Assembly (NCBI GenBank): GCA_900472175.1 | Contig: UCHD01000002.1 | Coordinates: 109,986-173,985, forward strand | DNA from: Hyphomicrobiales bacterium | GTDB taxonomy: Bacteria > Pseudomonadota > Alphaproteobacteria > Rhizobiales > Rhizobiaceae | DNA length: 64,000 nucleotides | Reading direction: 5' to 3' | Shown here: positions 26,614 to 35,462 of the stretch, piece by piece | Layout: every line of letters starts with the position of its first letter | Numbering within the stretch: position 1 is the first letter of the stretch | Program-made: the position numbers and the translations under genes | Notes under the pieces: model-generated | Seen by the model: only the letters and a program-made list of their open reading frames with translations | Databases searched by the model: none | What the model was told of the DNA's origin: nothing

Positions 26614-27768
26614 TTGTTGCCGAAATCTTCCCCTAGCCTGATCCACAGCCCTTATCTGAAACTGGCCATCGCCTGGCTGGTCGTCATCCTGTTCCTGTGG
26701 AACGGGTCCGCCTGGCTTTCCCAGCCGATGACGGTTTCAACGGCGATTGCCTGTTTCGCCGCTCTGTTCGGAACGATCCTGCTCGGTTCGTTCGGCGTCG
26801 TGCGCGAGGCCGACCATCTGGCGCATCAACTGGGCGAGCCCTATGGAACGCTGATCCTGACGCTTTCGATCGTGTCGATCGAGGTCATTCTCATCGCCGC
26901 CGTCATGCTAGGCCCGAGCGACGCGCCGACCATCGCGCGGGATTCGATCTTCGCTGTGATGATGATCATCATGAACCTGGTCACCGGCCTCTGCCTGATT
27001 GCCGGTGCATGGCGTCATGGCGAGCAGGAATATAACGCGCAGGGTGCCCTGGCTTTCATTTCGATGACGCTGGTGCTTGCGGGTGTGGCGCTCATTCTGC
27101 CCAACACGCTGACGACCGGCAACGGCACGTTCTGGCCTTCGCAGGCCGTCGTGATCGCATTGTTGACCGCAGCGCTCTACGCTGCGTTCCTGGCTCTGCA
27201 GATGGGCCGGTACAAGATCCATTTCATGCAGCCGCCTGCGGGCGCAATGTCCATCCGCCGGGAAACGGTGACGGCCACTGGCGCGGTGGCAACCGCGCAG
27301 TCCGGTTCGAACCGGCGCAAGCTGCTCACGCATACCGTTGTTCTGATCGCCCTGATGATCCCGATCGTCCTTCTGGCGCACGATCTTGCCGTCGTCATCG
27401 ACTATGGCGTCGCGACCGCCGGTGCGCCTGTGGCTGTTGGCGGCGTGCTGATTGCGATCATCGTCTTCACGCCCGAATCGATCACCGCCGTGAAGGCGGC
27501 GTTGAATAACGAAACGCAGCGGGCGATCAACCTATGCCTCGGGGCTTTCGTGTCGACGGTCGGGCTCACCGTTCCCGCCGTGCTGGCGGTCGGCCTGGTG
27601 ACGGGCAAGACGGTGGTCCTCGGAATCTCGCCGACGGAGACGGTGCTGTTTGGCCTGACCGTGGGTCTGACGGTCATGACCTATCTCGGACGCCGGACCT
27701 CGATCACGCAAGGGCTGCTGCATCTGATGGTGTTTGCGGTGTTTGCCCTGATGCTGTTCACCAGTTGA
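26614..27768 (+). CDS. chaA: Calcium/proton (sodium/proton) antiporter, ChaA/CAX type
   Basis: 384 residues with a TTG start; no in-frame ATG exists before the first conserved helices, so TTG at 26614 or 26617 is required. The protein is a cation/Ca2+ exchanger with two homologous halves: an acidic helix TLSIVSIEVILIAAVMLGP in the first and VFTPESITAVKAALNNETQRA in the second. A hydrophilic linker at about 215-240 separates the halves. It exports Ca2+ or Na+/K+ in exchange for protons in the inner membrane. It stands upstream of a solitary ATP synthase a-subunit gene on the same strand. Confidence 0.9.
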   Translation: MLPKSSPSLIHSPYLKLAIAWLVVILFLWNGSAWLSQPMTVSTAIACFAALFGTILLGSFGVVREADHLAHQLGEPYGTLILTLSIVSIEVILIAAVMLGPSDAPTIARDSIFAVMMIIMNLVTGLCLIAGAWRHGEQEYNAQGALAFISMTLVLAGVALILPNTLTTGNGTFWPSQAVVIALLTAALYAAFLALQMGRYKIHFMQPPAGAMSIRRETVTATGAVATAQSGSNRRKLLTHTVVLIALMIPIVLLAHDLAVVIDYGVATAGAPVAVGGVLIAIIVFTPESITAVKAALNNETQRAINLCLGAFVSTVGLTVPAVLAVGLVTGKTVVLGISPTETVLFGLTVGLTVMTYLGRRTSITQGLLHLMVFAVFALMLFTS

Positions 27769-27778
27769 TATCCGATGG

Positions 27779-27805
27779 CCTGCGGCGGGTTGCAATCGCC
27801 GCAGG
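27779..27805 (+). terminator. Hairpin between chaA and the orphan atpB
   Basis: CCTGCGGCG (27779-27787) pairs perfectly with CGCCGCAGG (27797-27805) 10 bp after the chaA stop. There is no T run. It may separate chaA from the following genes or only stabilise the message. Confidence 0.35.
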
Positions 27806-27896
27806 ATATGTCTATCAGACCCCTGCGCAGGACGACCTGCGCCTCGACCATTCCGGGGACGGCCCCGCATCTCATTCGTGAGTGCAGGAGCCGCCC

Positions 27897-28013
27897 GTGA
27901 AGACCTTTTCCCTCGCTTTCATCATTCAGTCCCGCGATCCCGTCGCGCGTGTCCTTGCGCCCTTCAGCCGGCGTGCGGACCTGCGCGTGATCGCGATCTC
28001 TTTTCAAGGATAA
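27897..28013 (+). CDS. Possible 38-residue small protein or leader peptide before atpB
   Basis: A GTG start behind AGGAG opens a 38-codon frame with a hydrophobic start (MKTFSLAFIIQSRDPVARV). It ends in TAA three bases before the atpB ATG, and its last codons carry the atpB ribosome site (AAGGATAACCG). The spacing fits translational coupling. No homologue is recognised. It could be a real small membrane-associated protein, a leader peptide, or chance. Confidence 0.35.
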   Translation: MKTFSLAFIIQSRDPVARVLAPFSRRADLRVIAISFQG

Positions 28014-28016
28014 CCG

Positions 28017-28763
28017 ATGGCCGGTCCTATTGAACAATTCGAAATCAAGCCGCTTCTGGAACTGACGGCAGGTGGTGTCGATTTAAGCTTCACCAATTCC
28101 TCGGCCTACATGGTCCTGACGGTTGTGCTTGCCTCCGGCCTGCTTCTGATTGGTACGGCCAGGCGCAGCCTCGTGCCCGGCCGCTGGCAATCGGTGTCGG
28201 AACTGCTGTACGAATTCGTTGGCAAAACCCTGCGCGAGAATGCCGGGAAAGAAGGCATGCGTTTTTTCCCGCTGGTCTTCTCGCTGTTCATGTTCATCCT
28301 CTTCGCCAACCTGATCGGCATGTTTCCGTTTGCCTTCACGGTGACCAGCCACATCATCGTCACCTTCGCGCTGGCGATGATCGTGTTTGGCACGGTGACG
28401 ATCTACGGTTTGGTGAAGCACGGGTTCGGCTTTTTCCGGCTGTTCATGCCGGCCGGGATTCCGATGGTGCTGGCGCCGATCATCATCCCGATCGAGGTGA
28501 TTTCCTACATGTCCCGCCCGATCAGCCATTCCGTCCGCCTGTTCGCGGTGATGCTGGCCGGACATATTACCCTGAAGGTGTTTGCGGGTTTCGTGGCGTC
28601 GATGACCGACCTTGGAACGCTCGGAGTTATCGGCGCCGTGCTGCCGCTGGCGATGACTGTTGCCCTGACGGCGCTGGAAATGCTGATGTCGGTTATCCAG
28701 GCTTATGTCTTCACCATGCTGACCTGCATGTATCTGAACGACGCGTTGCATCCCGGACATTGA
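28017..28763 (+). CDS. atpB: Orphan F0 ATP synthase subunit a (AtpB) paralogue
   Basis: 248 residues, clearly Atp[53 protein letters not shown] and the end [18 protein letters not shown]. The essential half-channel Arg is kept (about Arg174, [10 protein letters not shown]). The residue four positions later is Val178, where subunit a normally has Asn (E. coli Asn214). His171 stands where rhizobial AtpB normally has Leu. No atpE, atpF or atpI gene is nearby, whereas the housekeeping gene sits in an F0 operon. It is therefore probably a second, divergent copy, which could replace the usual a subunit in some rotors or act otherwise. Confidence 0.88.
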   Translation: MAGPIEQFEIKPLLELTAGGVDLSFTNSSAYMVLTVVLASGLLLIGTARRSLVPGRWQSVSELLYEFVGKTLRENAGKEGMRFFPLVFSLFMFILFANLIGMFPFAFTVTSHIIVTFALAMIVFGTVTIYGLVKHGFGFFRLFMPAGIPMVLAPIIIPIEVISYMSRPISHSVRLFAVMLAGHITLKVFAGFVASMTDLGTLGVIGAVLPLAMTVALTALEMLMSVIQAYVFTMLTCMYLNDALHPGH

Positions 28764-28805
28764 TATTCGGGAGCTGGACATTGGTGGCTGCGGCTTCAGT
28801 GCCGT

Positions 28806-29657
28806 TCAGGATTTGTGTTTCTGATGGCCGTCGCGCCGTCCGCCCATCGCCTGCGTTACCCCGTCGGCTGCAGCCATGACCACCGGGCCGAGTGCGGCCA
28901 GCGTCTCGTCCGGCAGCCGTACGGCCGGGCCTGATACCGAGATGCCGGCGATCGCCTCGCCGTATTCGTTGAAGATCGGGGCGGCGAGGCAGCGCATGCC
29001 GAGCGTATGTTCCTCGTCGTCGATCGACCAGCCGCGCGCGCGGATGGTTTCGATATCGGTGAGAAGCTTCGGCAGGGTGTCGCGGGTCTTTCCGGTAAAC
29101 TCTGTCAGCGGGCGCGGCGAGATGAGGCGCTCGATGTCGGCGTTTGGCCAGGTCGAGAGGATGGCCTTGCCGATGCCGGACGCATGAATGGGGCCACGGC
29201 GGCCGGGGCGGAAGAAGGCGCGCATCGGCGCGTGGCTTTCGACCTGCGAGATGAAGACGACATCGCCGCCGTCCTCGATGCCGATATTGGCGGTTTCCCC
29301 CGAAAGCTCCATCAGGTTTTTCAGGAAAGGACGGCTGATCGTGCCGAGCTTGCGGAAACGCAGGAAGGCGTTGCCAATCTCGAAGGCTTTCAGCCCAATC
29401 GTCCAGGCGCCGGTCTCGGCGTCGTGGGTGACCATGCCGTGATTGGCAAGCGAGGTGAGCAGACGATGAACGGTCGAGGGCGCCATGCCGGACTGATCGG
29501 ACAGCTCCGTCAGTGCCGCGCCATCGGCGCTGGCGACGAGATCGAGCAGCTTCAAACTGCGATCGAGCACCTGCACGGAGGAGGGAACGGCGTTTTCAGC
29601 CGCCTTACGGCCGGGTTTGGCGCGCAATTGATCCTGATGGGTCTGCTTGTCGGCCAT
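28806..29657 (-). CDS. IclR-family transcriptional regulator, probable regulator of the glyoxylate operon
   Basis: 283 residues from the ATG preceded by GGAG; the frame is open further upstream but runs into a mosaic repeat. N-terminal winged helix-turn-helix (LTELSDQSGMAPSTVHRLLTSL) and C-terminal IclR effector domain (GRRGPIHASGIGKAIL, RCLAAPIFNEYGEAIAGISVSG). Divergent from gcl-hyi-glxR. IclR regulators such as AllR control glyoxylate carboligase genes in enterobacteria and respond to glyoxylate and allantoin; the same role is likely here. Confidence 0.9.
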   Translation of the reverse strand: MADKQTHQDQLRAKPGRKAAENAVPSSVQVLDRSLKLLDLVASADGAALTELSDQSGMAPSTVHRLLTSLANHGMVTHDAETGAWTIGLKAFEIGNAFLRFRKLGTISRPFLKNLMELSGETANIGIEDGGDVVFISQVESHAPMRAFFRPGRRGPIHASGIGKAILSTWPNADIERLISPRPLTEFTGKTRDTLPKLLTDIETIRARGWSIDDEEHTLGMRCLAAPIFNEYGEAIAGISVSGPAVRLPDETLAALGPVVMAAADGVTQAMGGRRDGHQKHKS

Positions 29658-29734
29658 GTCGGCTCCGTTTTGTCTGGTCGTCCATGACATAGTGCATCGT
29701 TGCCGAAAGCGGAACGGGTGCTTCCGTATCTTCC

Positions 29735-29868
29735 TCTTCTCCCCCACGGGGAGAAGTGCCGAGCGCATGCGAGGCGATGAGGGGGCGGTTCGGCAAGTTC
29801 CTGAATCAATGGCTTCGTCCCCTCATCCGGCGCTTTGCGCCACCTTCTCCCCGCTGGGGAGAAGAGGG
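29735..29868. repeat. Rhizobial intergenic mosaic element (RIME-like), copy 2
   Basis: Same layout as the copy at 24595-24724: flanking hairpins CTTCTCCC/GGGGAGAAG, the internal block ATGCGAGGCGATGAGGGGGCG, and CCCCTCATCCGGCG before CCACCTTCTCCCCGCTGGGG. The central 40 bases differ between the copies. It lies in the promoter-bearing gap between the IclR gene and gcl. Confidence 0.75.
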
Positions 29869-29962
29869 ATTGGCTGCCGTGCATGAATTCCGTAGCCATT
29901 TATCATGCTCCAGAACGCCGCCATTCATATCGAAATCGTTGAAGATGTTTATTTCCATATGG

Positions 29963-29977
29963 TGGGAATGATTTCCA
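29963..29977. promoter_or_regulatory. Candidate IclR operator upstream of gcl
   Basis: TGGGAAT-G-ATTTCCA is a near-perfect inverted repeat (one mismatch) 64 bp before the gcl start, in an AT-rich stretch between the divergent IclR gene and gcl. A related half site ATTTCCATATGG precedes it at 29951. IclR-family sites are often TGGAAAT-type palindromes, so this is a good candidate; binding itself is inferred. Confidence 0.5.
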
Positions 29978-30040
29978 TTTTGTGATTGTCCCCCGGAAAA
30001 ATTGGACTACCCTGATCCTCACACGATGGAGGATAAACTC

Positions 30041-31825
30041 ATGGCGAAAATGCGCGCAGTCGATGCGGCGGTTCTGGTTCTGGAGAAGGAAGGCGTCGAT
30101 TGCGCCTTCGGGGTTCCGGGTGCTGCGATCAATCCCTTTTACTCGGCGCTGAAGGCCCGCGGTTCGGTGCGCCATATCCTGGCGCGGCATGTCGAGGGCG
30201 CCTCGCATATGGCGGAAGGTTATACCCGCGCCAAGCATGGCAATATCGGCGTCTGCATCGGCACTTCGGGACCGGCCGGAACCGACATGATCACCGGCCT
30301 CTACTCGGCGTCGGCGGACTCGATCCCGATTCTCTGCATTACCGGTCAGGCGCCACGCGCCCGGCTCGACAAGGAGGATTTCCAGGCGGTCGATATCGCC
30401 AAGATCGCCGGGCCGCTGACCAAATGGGCCGTCACCGTCATGGAGCCGGCGCTGGTACCGTTCGTCTTCCAGAAGGCGTTCCACCTGATGCGCTCGGGCC
30501 GTCCGGGGCCGGTGCTGATCGACCTGCCGGTCGATGTGCAGCTGGCCGAAATCGAGTTCGACATCGACACCTACGCGCCGCTTGAAACCTACAAGCCATC
30601 CGCGACACGGGCGCAGGCCGAAAAGGCGATCGCGATGCTGAACGAAGCAGAGCGGCCGCTGATCGTCGCCGGTGGCGGCATCATCAATGCCGATGCGTCC
30701 GACCTGCTCACCGAATTCGCCGAGATTACCGGCATTCCGGTCATCCCGACGCTGATGGGTTGGGGCACGATCCCTGACGATCATCCGCTGATGGCCGGCA
30801 TGTGCGGGCTGCAGACATCGCATCGCTATGGCAATGCCAATCTGCTCGCCTCCGACTTCGTGCTCGGTGTCGGCAACCGCTGGGCCAACCGCCACACCGG
30901 CAACGTGCCGACCTATACCGAAGGGCGCAAGTTCGTCCATGTCGATATCGAGCCGACTCAGATCGGCCGCGTCTTTGCCCCGGATTTCGGCATCGTTTCG
31001 GATGCGGGCGCCGCGCTGAAGCTGTTCCTCGATGTTGCGACGGAATGGAAGACGGCGGGCAAGCTGAAGGACTGGTCGGGCTGGGCCGAAGAATGCCGCG
31101 AGCGCAAGCGGACGATGCTGCGCAAGACGCATTTCGACCAGACGCCGCTGAAGCCGCAGCGCGTCTACGAGGAGATGAACAAGGCATTCGGCCGCGACAC
31201 CTGCTACGTCTCGACCATCGGTCTCAGCCAGATCGCCGGTGCGCAGTTCCTGCATGTCTATCGCCCACGCAACTGGATCAATTGCGGCCAGGCAGGCCCG
31301 CTCGGCTGGACGTTGCCGGCAGCGCTCGGTGTGCGTGCCGCCGATCCGGAGCGGAAGATCGTGGCACTCTCGGGCGACTATGATTTCCAGTTCATGATCG
31401 AGGAACTGGCCGTCGGCGCCCAGCACAAGCTGCCTTACCTGCACGTGGTGGTGAACAACTCCTATCTCGGCCTCATCCGCCAGGCGCAGCGCGGACTGAA
31501 CATGGATTTCGAAGTCAGCCTTGCCTTCGACAACATCAACCATTCCGGCGATGCCGAAAAGGGTTATGGCGTCGATCACGTGGCGGTAGCCGAAGGCCTT
31601 GGCTGCAAGGCGATCCGGGTCAGGAGCCCGAACGAGTTCCAGGAGGCTTTTGCCAAGGCGCAGGCGCTGATGGACGAACACCAGGTGCCTGTTGTCGTCG
31701 AATTCATTCTCGAGCGCGTCACCAATATCTCGATGGGCGCCGACATCAATGCTGTCGTTGAATTCGAGGAACTGGCCGAACGCGGCGAGGACGCCCCGAC
31801 GGCGATCATGGCGCTGCTCGACTGA
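30041..31825 (+). CDS. gcl: Glyoxylate carboligase (tartronate-semialdehyde synthase)
   Basis: 594 residues, start at the ATG after ATGGAGGAT. A thiamine diphosphate enzyme of the acetolactate synthase family: N-terminal Pyr domain ([19 protein letters not shown]), middle domain, and C-terminal ThDP domain ([19 protein letters not shown] then NNSYLG). Gcl lacks the usual catalytic Glu of this family: the sequence reads [15 protein letters not shown] where a Val precedes the Glu, as in known Gcl proteins. It condenses two glyoxylates to tartronate semialdehyde and CO2. First gene of gcl-hyi-glxR. Confidence 0.95.
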   Translation: MAKMRAVDAAVLVLEKEGVDCAFGVPGAAINPFYSALKARGSVRHILARHVEGASHMAEGYTRAKHGNIGVCIGTSGPAGTDMITGLYSASADSIPILCITGQAPRARLDKEDFQAVDIAKIAGPLTKWAVTVMEPALVPFVFQKAFHLMRSGRPGPVLIDLPVDVQLAEIEFDIDTYAPLETYKPSATRAQAEKAIAMLNEAERPLIVAGGGIINADASDLLTEFAEITGIPVIPTLMGWGTIPDDHPLMAGMCGLQTSHRYGNANLLASDFVLGVGNRWANRHTGNVPTYTEGRKFVHVDIEPTQIGRVFAPDFGIVSDAGAALKLFLDVATEWKTAGKLKDWSGWAEECRERKRTMLRKTHFDQTPLKPQRVYEEMNKAFGRDTCYVSTIGLSQIAGAQFLHVYRPRNWINCGQAGPLGWTLPAALGVRAADPERKIVALSGDYDFQFMIEELAVGAQHKLPYLHVVVNNSYLGLIRQAQRGLNMDFEVSLAFDNINHSGDAEKGYGVDHVAVAEGLGCKAIRVRSPNEFQEAFAKAQALMDEHQVPVVVEFILERVTNISMGADINAVVEFEELAERGEDAPTAIMALLD

Positions 31826-31847
31826 TCAGAGAACGGAGGATTTTCTC

Positions 31848-32663
31848 ATGCCAAAATTTGCGGCAAACCTGACGATGCTTTTCAACGAGGTGCCGTTCCT
31901 CGACCGGTTCGCGCTGGCCGCCAAGGCCGGGTTCACGGCGGTGGAATATCTCTTCCCTTACGACTTCGACGCCAAGGCATTGAAGGCGGCCCTTGAGGTC
32001 AACGGTCTGACCCAGGTGCTGCATAACCTGCCGGCCGGAAACTGGGCCGGTGGCGAGCGCGGCATCGCCGTGCTGCCTGATCGGGTGGATGAATTCCGCC
32101 GCGGCGTGGCCTCGGCCATCGATTATGCAACCGCGCTTGGCTGCACGCAGATCAACTGCCTCTCCGGTATTGCGCCGGTCGGCGTGTCGGACGACGTGCT
32201 GCGGGCGACATTCGTTGCCAATCTGCGGCTGGCCGCTGGCGAACTCGGCAAGCACGGCATCCGGCTGCTGATTGAGCCGATCAACCGGTTCGATATTCCG
32301 GGCTTCTACCTCAACACGGTGGAGCAGGCAGCGTCGATCATCAAGGAAGTCGGCAGCGACAGCTTGTTCATCCAGTACGACCTCTACCATCAGCAGCGCA
32401 CCGAGGGCGAGCTGATCGGTACGTTCAAGAAATACCAGGCGCAGATCGCTCATATCCAGCTGGCCGACAATCCCGGCCGTAACGAGCCGGGCACCGGCGA
32501 GATCAACTATCCCTTCGTCTTCGAGGCGCTGGATGCGGCTGGCTACGACGGCTTCATCGGCTGCGAATACAAGCCGCGCACCACGACATCCGAAGGGCTT
32601 GGCTGGTTCACCGAGACCAACCGCCAGTCGCATGGCGCAGACATCATCAAGATCAGGAGTTAA
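31848..32663 (+). CDS. hyi: Hydroxypyruvate isomerase
   Basis: 271 residues from the ATG behind GGAGGA, 22 bp after gcl. A TIM-barrel xylose-isomerase-like protein: MPKFAANLTMLFNEVPFLDR at the start, INCLSGIAPVGV, LLIEPINRFDIPGFYLN, IQYDLYHQQRTEGEL and AHIQLADNPGRNEPGTGEINY. It interconverts hydroxypyruvate and tartronate semialdehyde, next to the enzymes that make and consume the latter. Confidence 0.95.
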   Translation: MPKFAANLTMLFNEVPFLDRFALAAKAGFTAVEYLFPYDFDAKALKAALEVNGLTQVLHNLPAGNWAGGERGIAVLPDRVDEFRRGVASAIDYATALGCTQINCLSGIAPVGVSDDVLRATFVANLRLAAGELGKHGIRLLIEPINRFDIPGFYLNTVEQAASIIKEVGSDSLFIQYDLYHQQRTEGELIGTFKKYQAQIAHIQLADNPGRNEPGTGEINYPFVFEALDAAGYDGFIGCEYKPRTTTSEGLGWFTETNRQSHGADIIKIRS

Positions 32664-32668
32664 GCATC

Positions 32669-33553
32669 ATGGCCACAATCGGCTTTATCGGACTGGGTAT
32701 CATGGGCACGCCGATGGCGCGCCACTTGCAGGATGCCGGCCACACCGTTGTCACTTCGGCATTCCATATTCCACCGAAACAGGAACTGATCGACAACGGC
32801 CTGAAGTTCGTCGAGACGCCAGCAGCGCTGGCGGAGAAGGTGGACATCACCATCCTGATGCTGCCGGATACGCCGGAAGTGAAGGATGTCCTGTTCGGCG
32901 AAAACGGTGTGTTCTTCGGCCTGTCGAAAGGCAAGCTGGTCATCGACATGAGCTCGATCTCACCGATCGAAACGAAGGAATTTGCCAAACGAGTCCGCGA
33001 AACCGGCGCCGAATATATCGATGCCCCGGTGTCCGGCGGCGAGGTCGGTGCCAAGAACGCATCGCTGTCGATTATGGCCGGCGGTTCGCAGGAAAGCTTC
33101 GACCGGGCATTGCCGCTGTTGAAACTGATGGGCAAGAACATCACGCTGGTCGGCGATTGCGGCGATGGACAGGTGACCAAGGTTGCCAACCAGATCATTG
33201 TTGCGCTCACCATCGAGGCTGTCGCGGAGGCACTGGTCTTTGCCTCCAAGGCTGGTGCGGATCCGGCGCGGGTTCGTGAAGCGTTGATGGGCGGCTTTGC
33301 CTCGTCGCGCATTCTGGAAGTGCATGGCGACCGCATGGTCAAGCGCACTTTTGATCCGGGTTTCCGCATCTCGCTGCATCAAAAGGACCTGAACCTCGCC
33401 CTTCAGGGCGCAAAAGCCATCGGTGTTTCGCTGCCGAACACGGCGGCAACGCAGGAATTGTTCAACAGCTGCGCTGCACACGGGGATGCCGGTCTTGATC
33501 ATTCAGGCCTCGTCACGGCGCTTGAACGCATGGCCAACCACGCGGTCGCCTGA
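32669..33553 (+). CDS. glxR: Tartronate semialdehyde reductase (2-hydroxy-3-oxopropionate reductase)
   Basis: 294 residues, beta-hydroxyacid dehydrogenase family. The NAD(P)-binding motif GFIGLGIMGTPMARHL is at the N-terminus; the substrate motif DAPVSGGEVGA and the catalytic Lys in QVTKVANQIIV are in place. It reduces tartronate semialdehyde to D-glycerate. It starts 5 bp after hyi and is followed by a strong terminator. Confidence 0.95.
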   Translation: MATIGFIGLGIMGTPMARHLQDAGHTVVTSAFHIPPKQELIDNGLKFVETPAALAEKVDITILMLPDTPEVKDVLFGENGVFFGLSKGKLVIDMSSISPIETKEFAKRVRETGAEYIDAPVSGGEVGAKNASLSIMAGGSQESFDRALPLLKLMGKNITLVGDCGDGQVTKVANQIIVALTIEAVAEALVFASKAGADPARVREALMGGFASSRILEVHGDRMVKRTFDPGFRISLHQKDLNLALQGAKAIGVSLPNTAATQELFNSCAAHGDAGLDHSGLVTALERMANHAVA

Positions 33554-33560
33554 CGACAGG

Positions 33561-33597
33561 ACCGGGCAGTCAGGAGGAGGACTGCCCGGTCTTTTTC
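33561..33597 (+). terminator. Rho-independent terminator after glxR
   Basis: ACCGGGCAGTC (33561-33571) pairs perfectly with GACTGCCCGGT (33580-33590) around an 8-base loop, followed by CTTTTTC. It ends gcl-hyi-glxR only 20 bp before the glycerate kinase gene, which may be expressed by partial read-through. Confidence 0.85.
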
Positions 33598-33616
33598 ATG
33601 AATGAGGATAAAAGAC

Positions 33617-34885
33617 ATGGCCGTGATCGCCGACCCGAAAACCTTTCTGGAAACGCTGTTTCATGCAGCCGTTGCTGCGGCCGATCCGGAAAAAGTGCTT
33701 GCCGCCAACCTGCCGGAAAAGCCGAAGGGCCGCACGGTGGTGATTGGTGCCGGCAAGGGTGCCGCCCAGATGGCGCAGGTGTTCGAGCGGCTGTGGGATG
33801 GACCGCTCACCGGCGCCGTTGTCACGCGATACGGCTATGGTGCACGCTGCGAGCGGATCGAGGTGCTGGAGGCATCGCACCCACTGCCGGACGAGAACGG
33901 GTTGAAGGCGTCGCGCCGGTTGCTGGAGGAGGTCAGTGGCCTCACCGAAGACGATCTCGTCGTGGCGCTGATCTGCGGTGGCGGCTCGGCGCTTTTGCCG
34001 CTGCCGGCTGGTGATCTGACGCTGGAGGATGAAATCGTGGTCAACCGGGCGCTTTTGGCATCCGGCGCGCCGATCAGCGCGATGAATGCGATCCGCAAGC
34101 ATGTTTCGGGTATCAAGGGCGGACGGCTGGCCGCTGCGGCATGGCCTGCAAAGGTCGTGTCGCTGGTGGTCTCAGACATTCCGGGTGACGATCCGGCGCT
34201 GGTCGCTTCGGGGCCGACCATCCCGGACAAAAGCACGCGGGAAGACGCTTTGAGGGTCATCGAACGCTATTGTCTGGAATTGCCGGAAAAGGTGATGGCG
34301 TTTATTCGCGGCGATGCGTCTGCAGCTCCGAACCCGGCCGACCAAAAGTTTCGCCGCAACGAGGTCCGGCTTGTCGCCTCGGCTGCGGTCTCGCTGGAGG
34401 CTGCGGCCGAGAAGGCGCGGGCCGCCGGTGTCGAGGCCGTGATCCTGTCCGATGCCATCGAAGGCGAGGCGCGGGAAGTCGGGCGCGTACACGCGGCGAT
34501 TGCCCGCGAGGTTGCCGTTCGAAACCGGCCTTTTCAAAAGCCGGTGGTCATTCTCTCCGGCGGCGAGACGACAGTGACGATCCGGGGCAAGGGCAAGGGT
34601 GGGCGCAACAGCGAATTTCTTCTGTCGCTGGCACTCGGGATCGATGGTGCCGATGGTATTTCGGCGCTAGCCGCCGATACCGATGGTATCGATGGGTCGG
34701 AGGACAATGCCGGGGCATTCGCGGACGACACGAGTGTGTCGCGGCTTGCAAGGGCCGGTGTCGACGGAGCGGCTTTACTCGACCGCAACGACGCCTGGAC
34801 CGCATTCGATGCGGTCGGTGACATTTTCAAGCCGGGACCGACAGGGACCAACGTCAATGATTTTCGGGCGATTCTGGTGCAGTAG
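33617..34885 (+). CDS. Glycerate 2-kinase (MOFRL/GckA/TtuD type)
   Basis: 422 residues from the ATG after GAGGAT; an in-frame ATG lies 15 bases upstream. It belongs to the DUF4147/MOFRL glycerate kinase family: VVIGAGKGAAQMA at the N-terminus, ALICGGGSALLPLP, SDIPGDDPALVASGPT, and the C-terminal MOFRL part with GKGGRNSEFLLSLAL and DTDGIDGSEDNAGA. It phosphorylates D-glycerate to 2-phosphoglycerate, linking the glyoxylate pathway to glycolysis. Confidence 0.93.
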   Translation: MAVIADPKTFLETLFHAAVAAADPEKVLAANLPEKPKGRTVVIGAGKGAAQMAQVFERLWDGPLTGAVVTRYGYGARCERIEVLEASHPLPDENGLKASRRLLEEVSGLTEDDLVVALICGGGSALLPLPAGDLTLEDEIVVNRALLASGAPISAMNAIRKHVSGIKGGRLAAAAWPAKVVSLVVSDIPGDDPALVASGPTIPDKSTREDALRVIERYCLELPEKVMAFIRGDASAAPNPADQKFRRNEVRLVASAAVSLEAAAEKARAAGVEAVILSDAIEGEAREVGRVHAAIAREVAVRNRPFQKPVVILSGGETTVTIRGKGKGGRNSEFLLSLALGIDGADGISALAADTDGIDGSEDNAGAFADDTSVSRLARAGVDGAALLDRNDAWTAFDAVGDIFKPGPTGTNVNDFRAILVQ

Positions 34886-35031
34886 GCCTGCATTGTCTGC
34901 TTGCGCAACTGACTTGATGACGGGGGGATGAATGGCTCTGCCGTCACGCATCGACTCCGCGAAGGATTCGGAACCAAATGCCTTGATCGGCAGTTAATTT
35001 CCTCATGGTTCAACGCAGGAGGATGACGGCA

Positions 35032-35451
35032 ATGCTGAAATCATTGTCTCCCGCAATCTCCGGTATCGAAATCGATCCGCAGCAGGGCGGAATGAGTCTG
35101 GCCGATTTCGAATGGCGCTACCGCGTGCTGATCATTTTCCCTGATGACAGTCATATCGATGCGGCGCGGCAGGCAAACCAGCTGCTTGGCCAGGCCGAGG
35201 GCCTGCGCGAAAGAGATATCATCGTGCTGGAGGTCGGCCGGAACGACGTCAAGGCATTGTTCGGACCGGAATACGACCTCAATTGCTACGCCATCCGTTC
35301 GGATCTGGACGTCACGGACGGTTTCTTTGCAATGATACTGGTCAGCAAGGATGGTGCGGTGACGTTCCGCACCGACGAGGTGGTGCCGGCAGAGGTGCTG
35401 TTCGCGTTGATCGATCAGTTGCCGGTTAGCCAGAAGAAGCCTTCGAACTGA
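35032..35451 (+). CDS. DUF4174 domain protein
   Basis: 139 residues; the start at 35032 is 8 bases after AGGAGG, and two further in-frame ATGs lie upstream. The sequence fits the DUF4174 group: SLADFEWRYRVLIIFPDD, then RDIIVLEVGRNDVKALFG and a final EVLFALIDQLPVSQK. Members look thioredoxin-fold-like but have no catalytic Cys pair here, and no function is known. It is a single gene, convergent with the flavoprotein gene. Confidence 0.8.
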   Translation: MLKSLSPAISGIEIDPQQGGMSLADFEWRYRVLIIFPDDSHIDAARQANQLLGQAEGLRERDIIVLEVGRNDVKALFGPEYDLNCYAIRSDLDVTDGFFAMILVSKDGAVTFRTDEVVPAEVLFALIDQLPVSQKKPSN

Positions 35452-35462
35452 TAGGGCGATAC

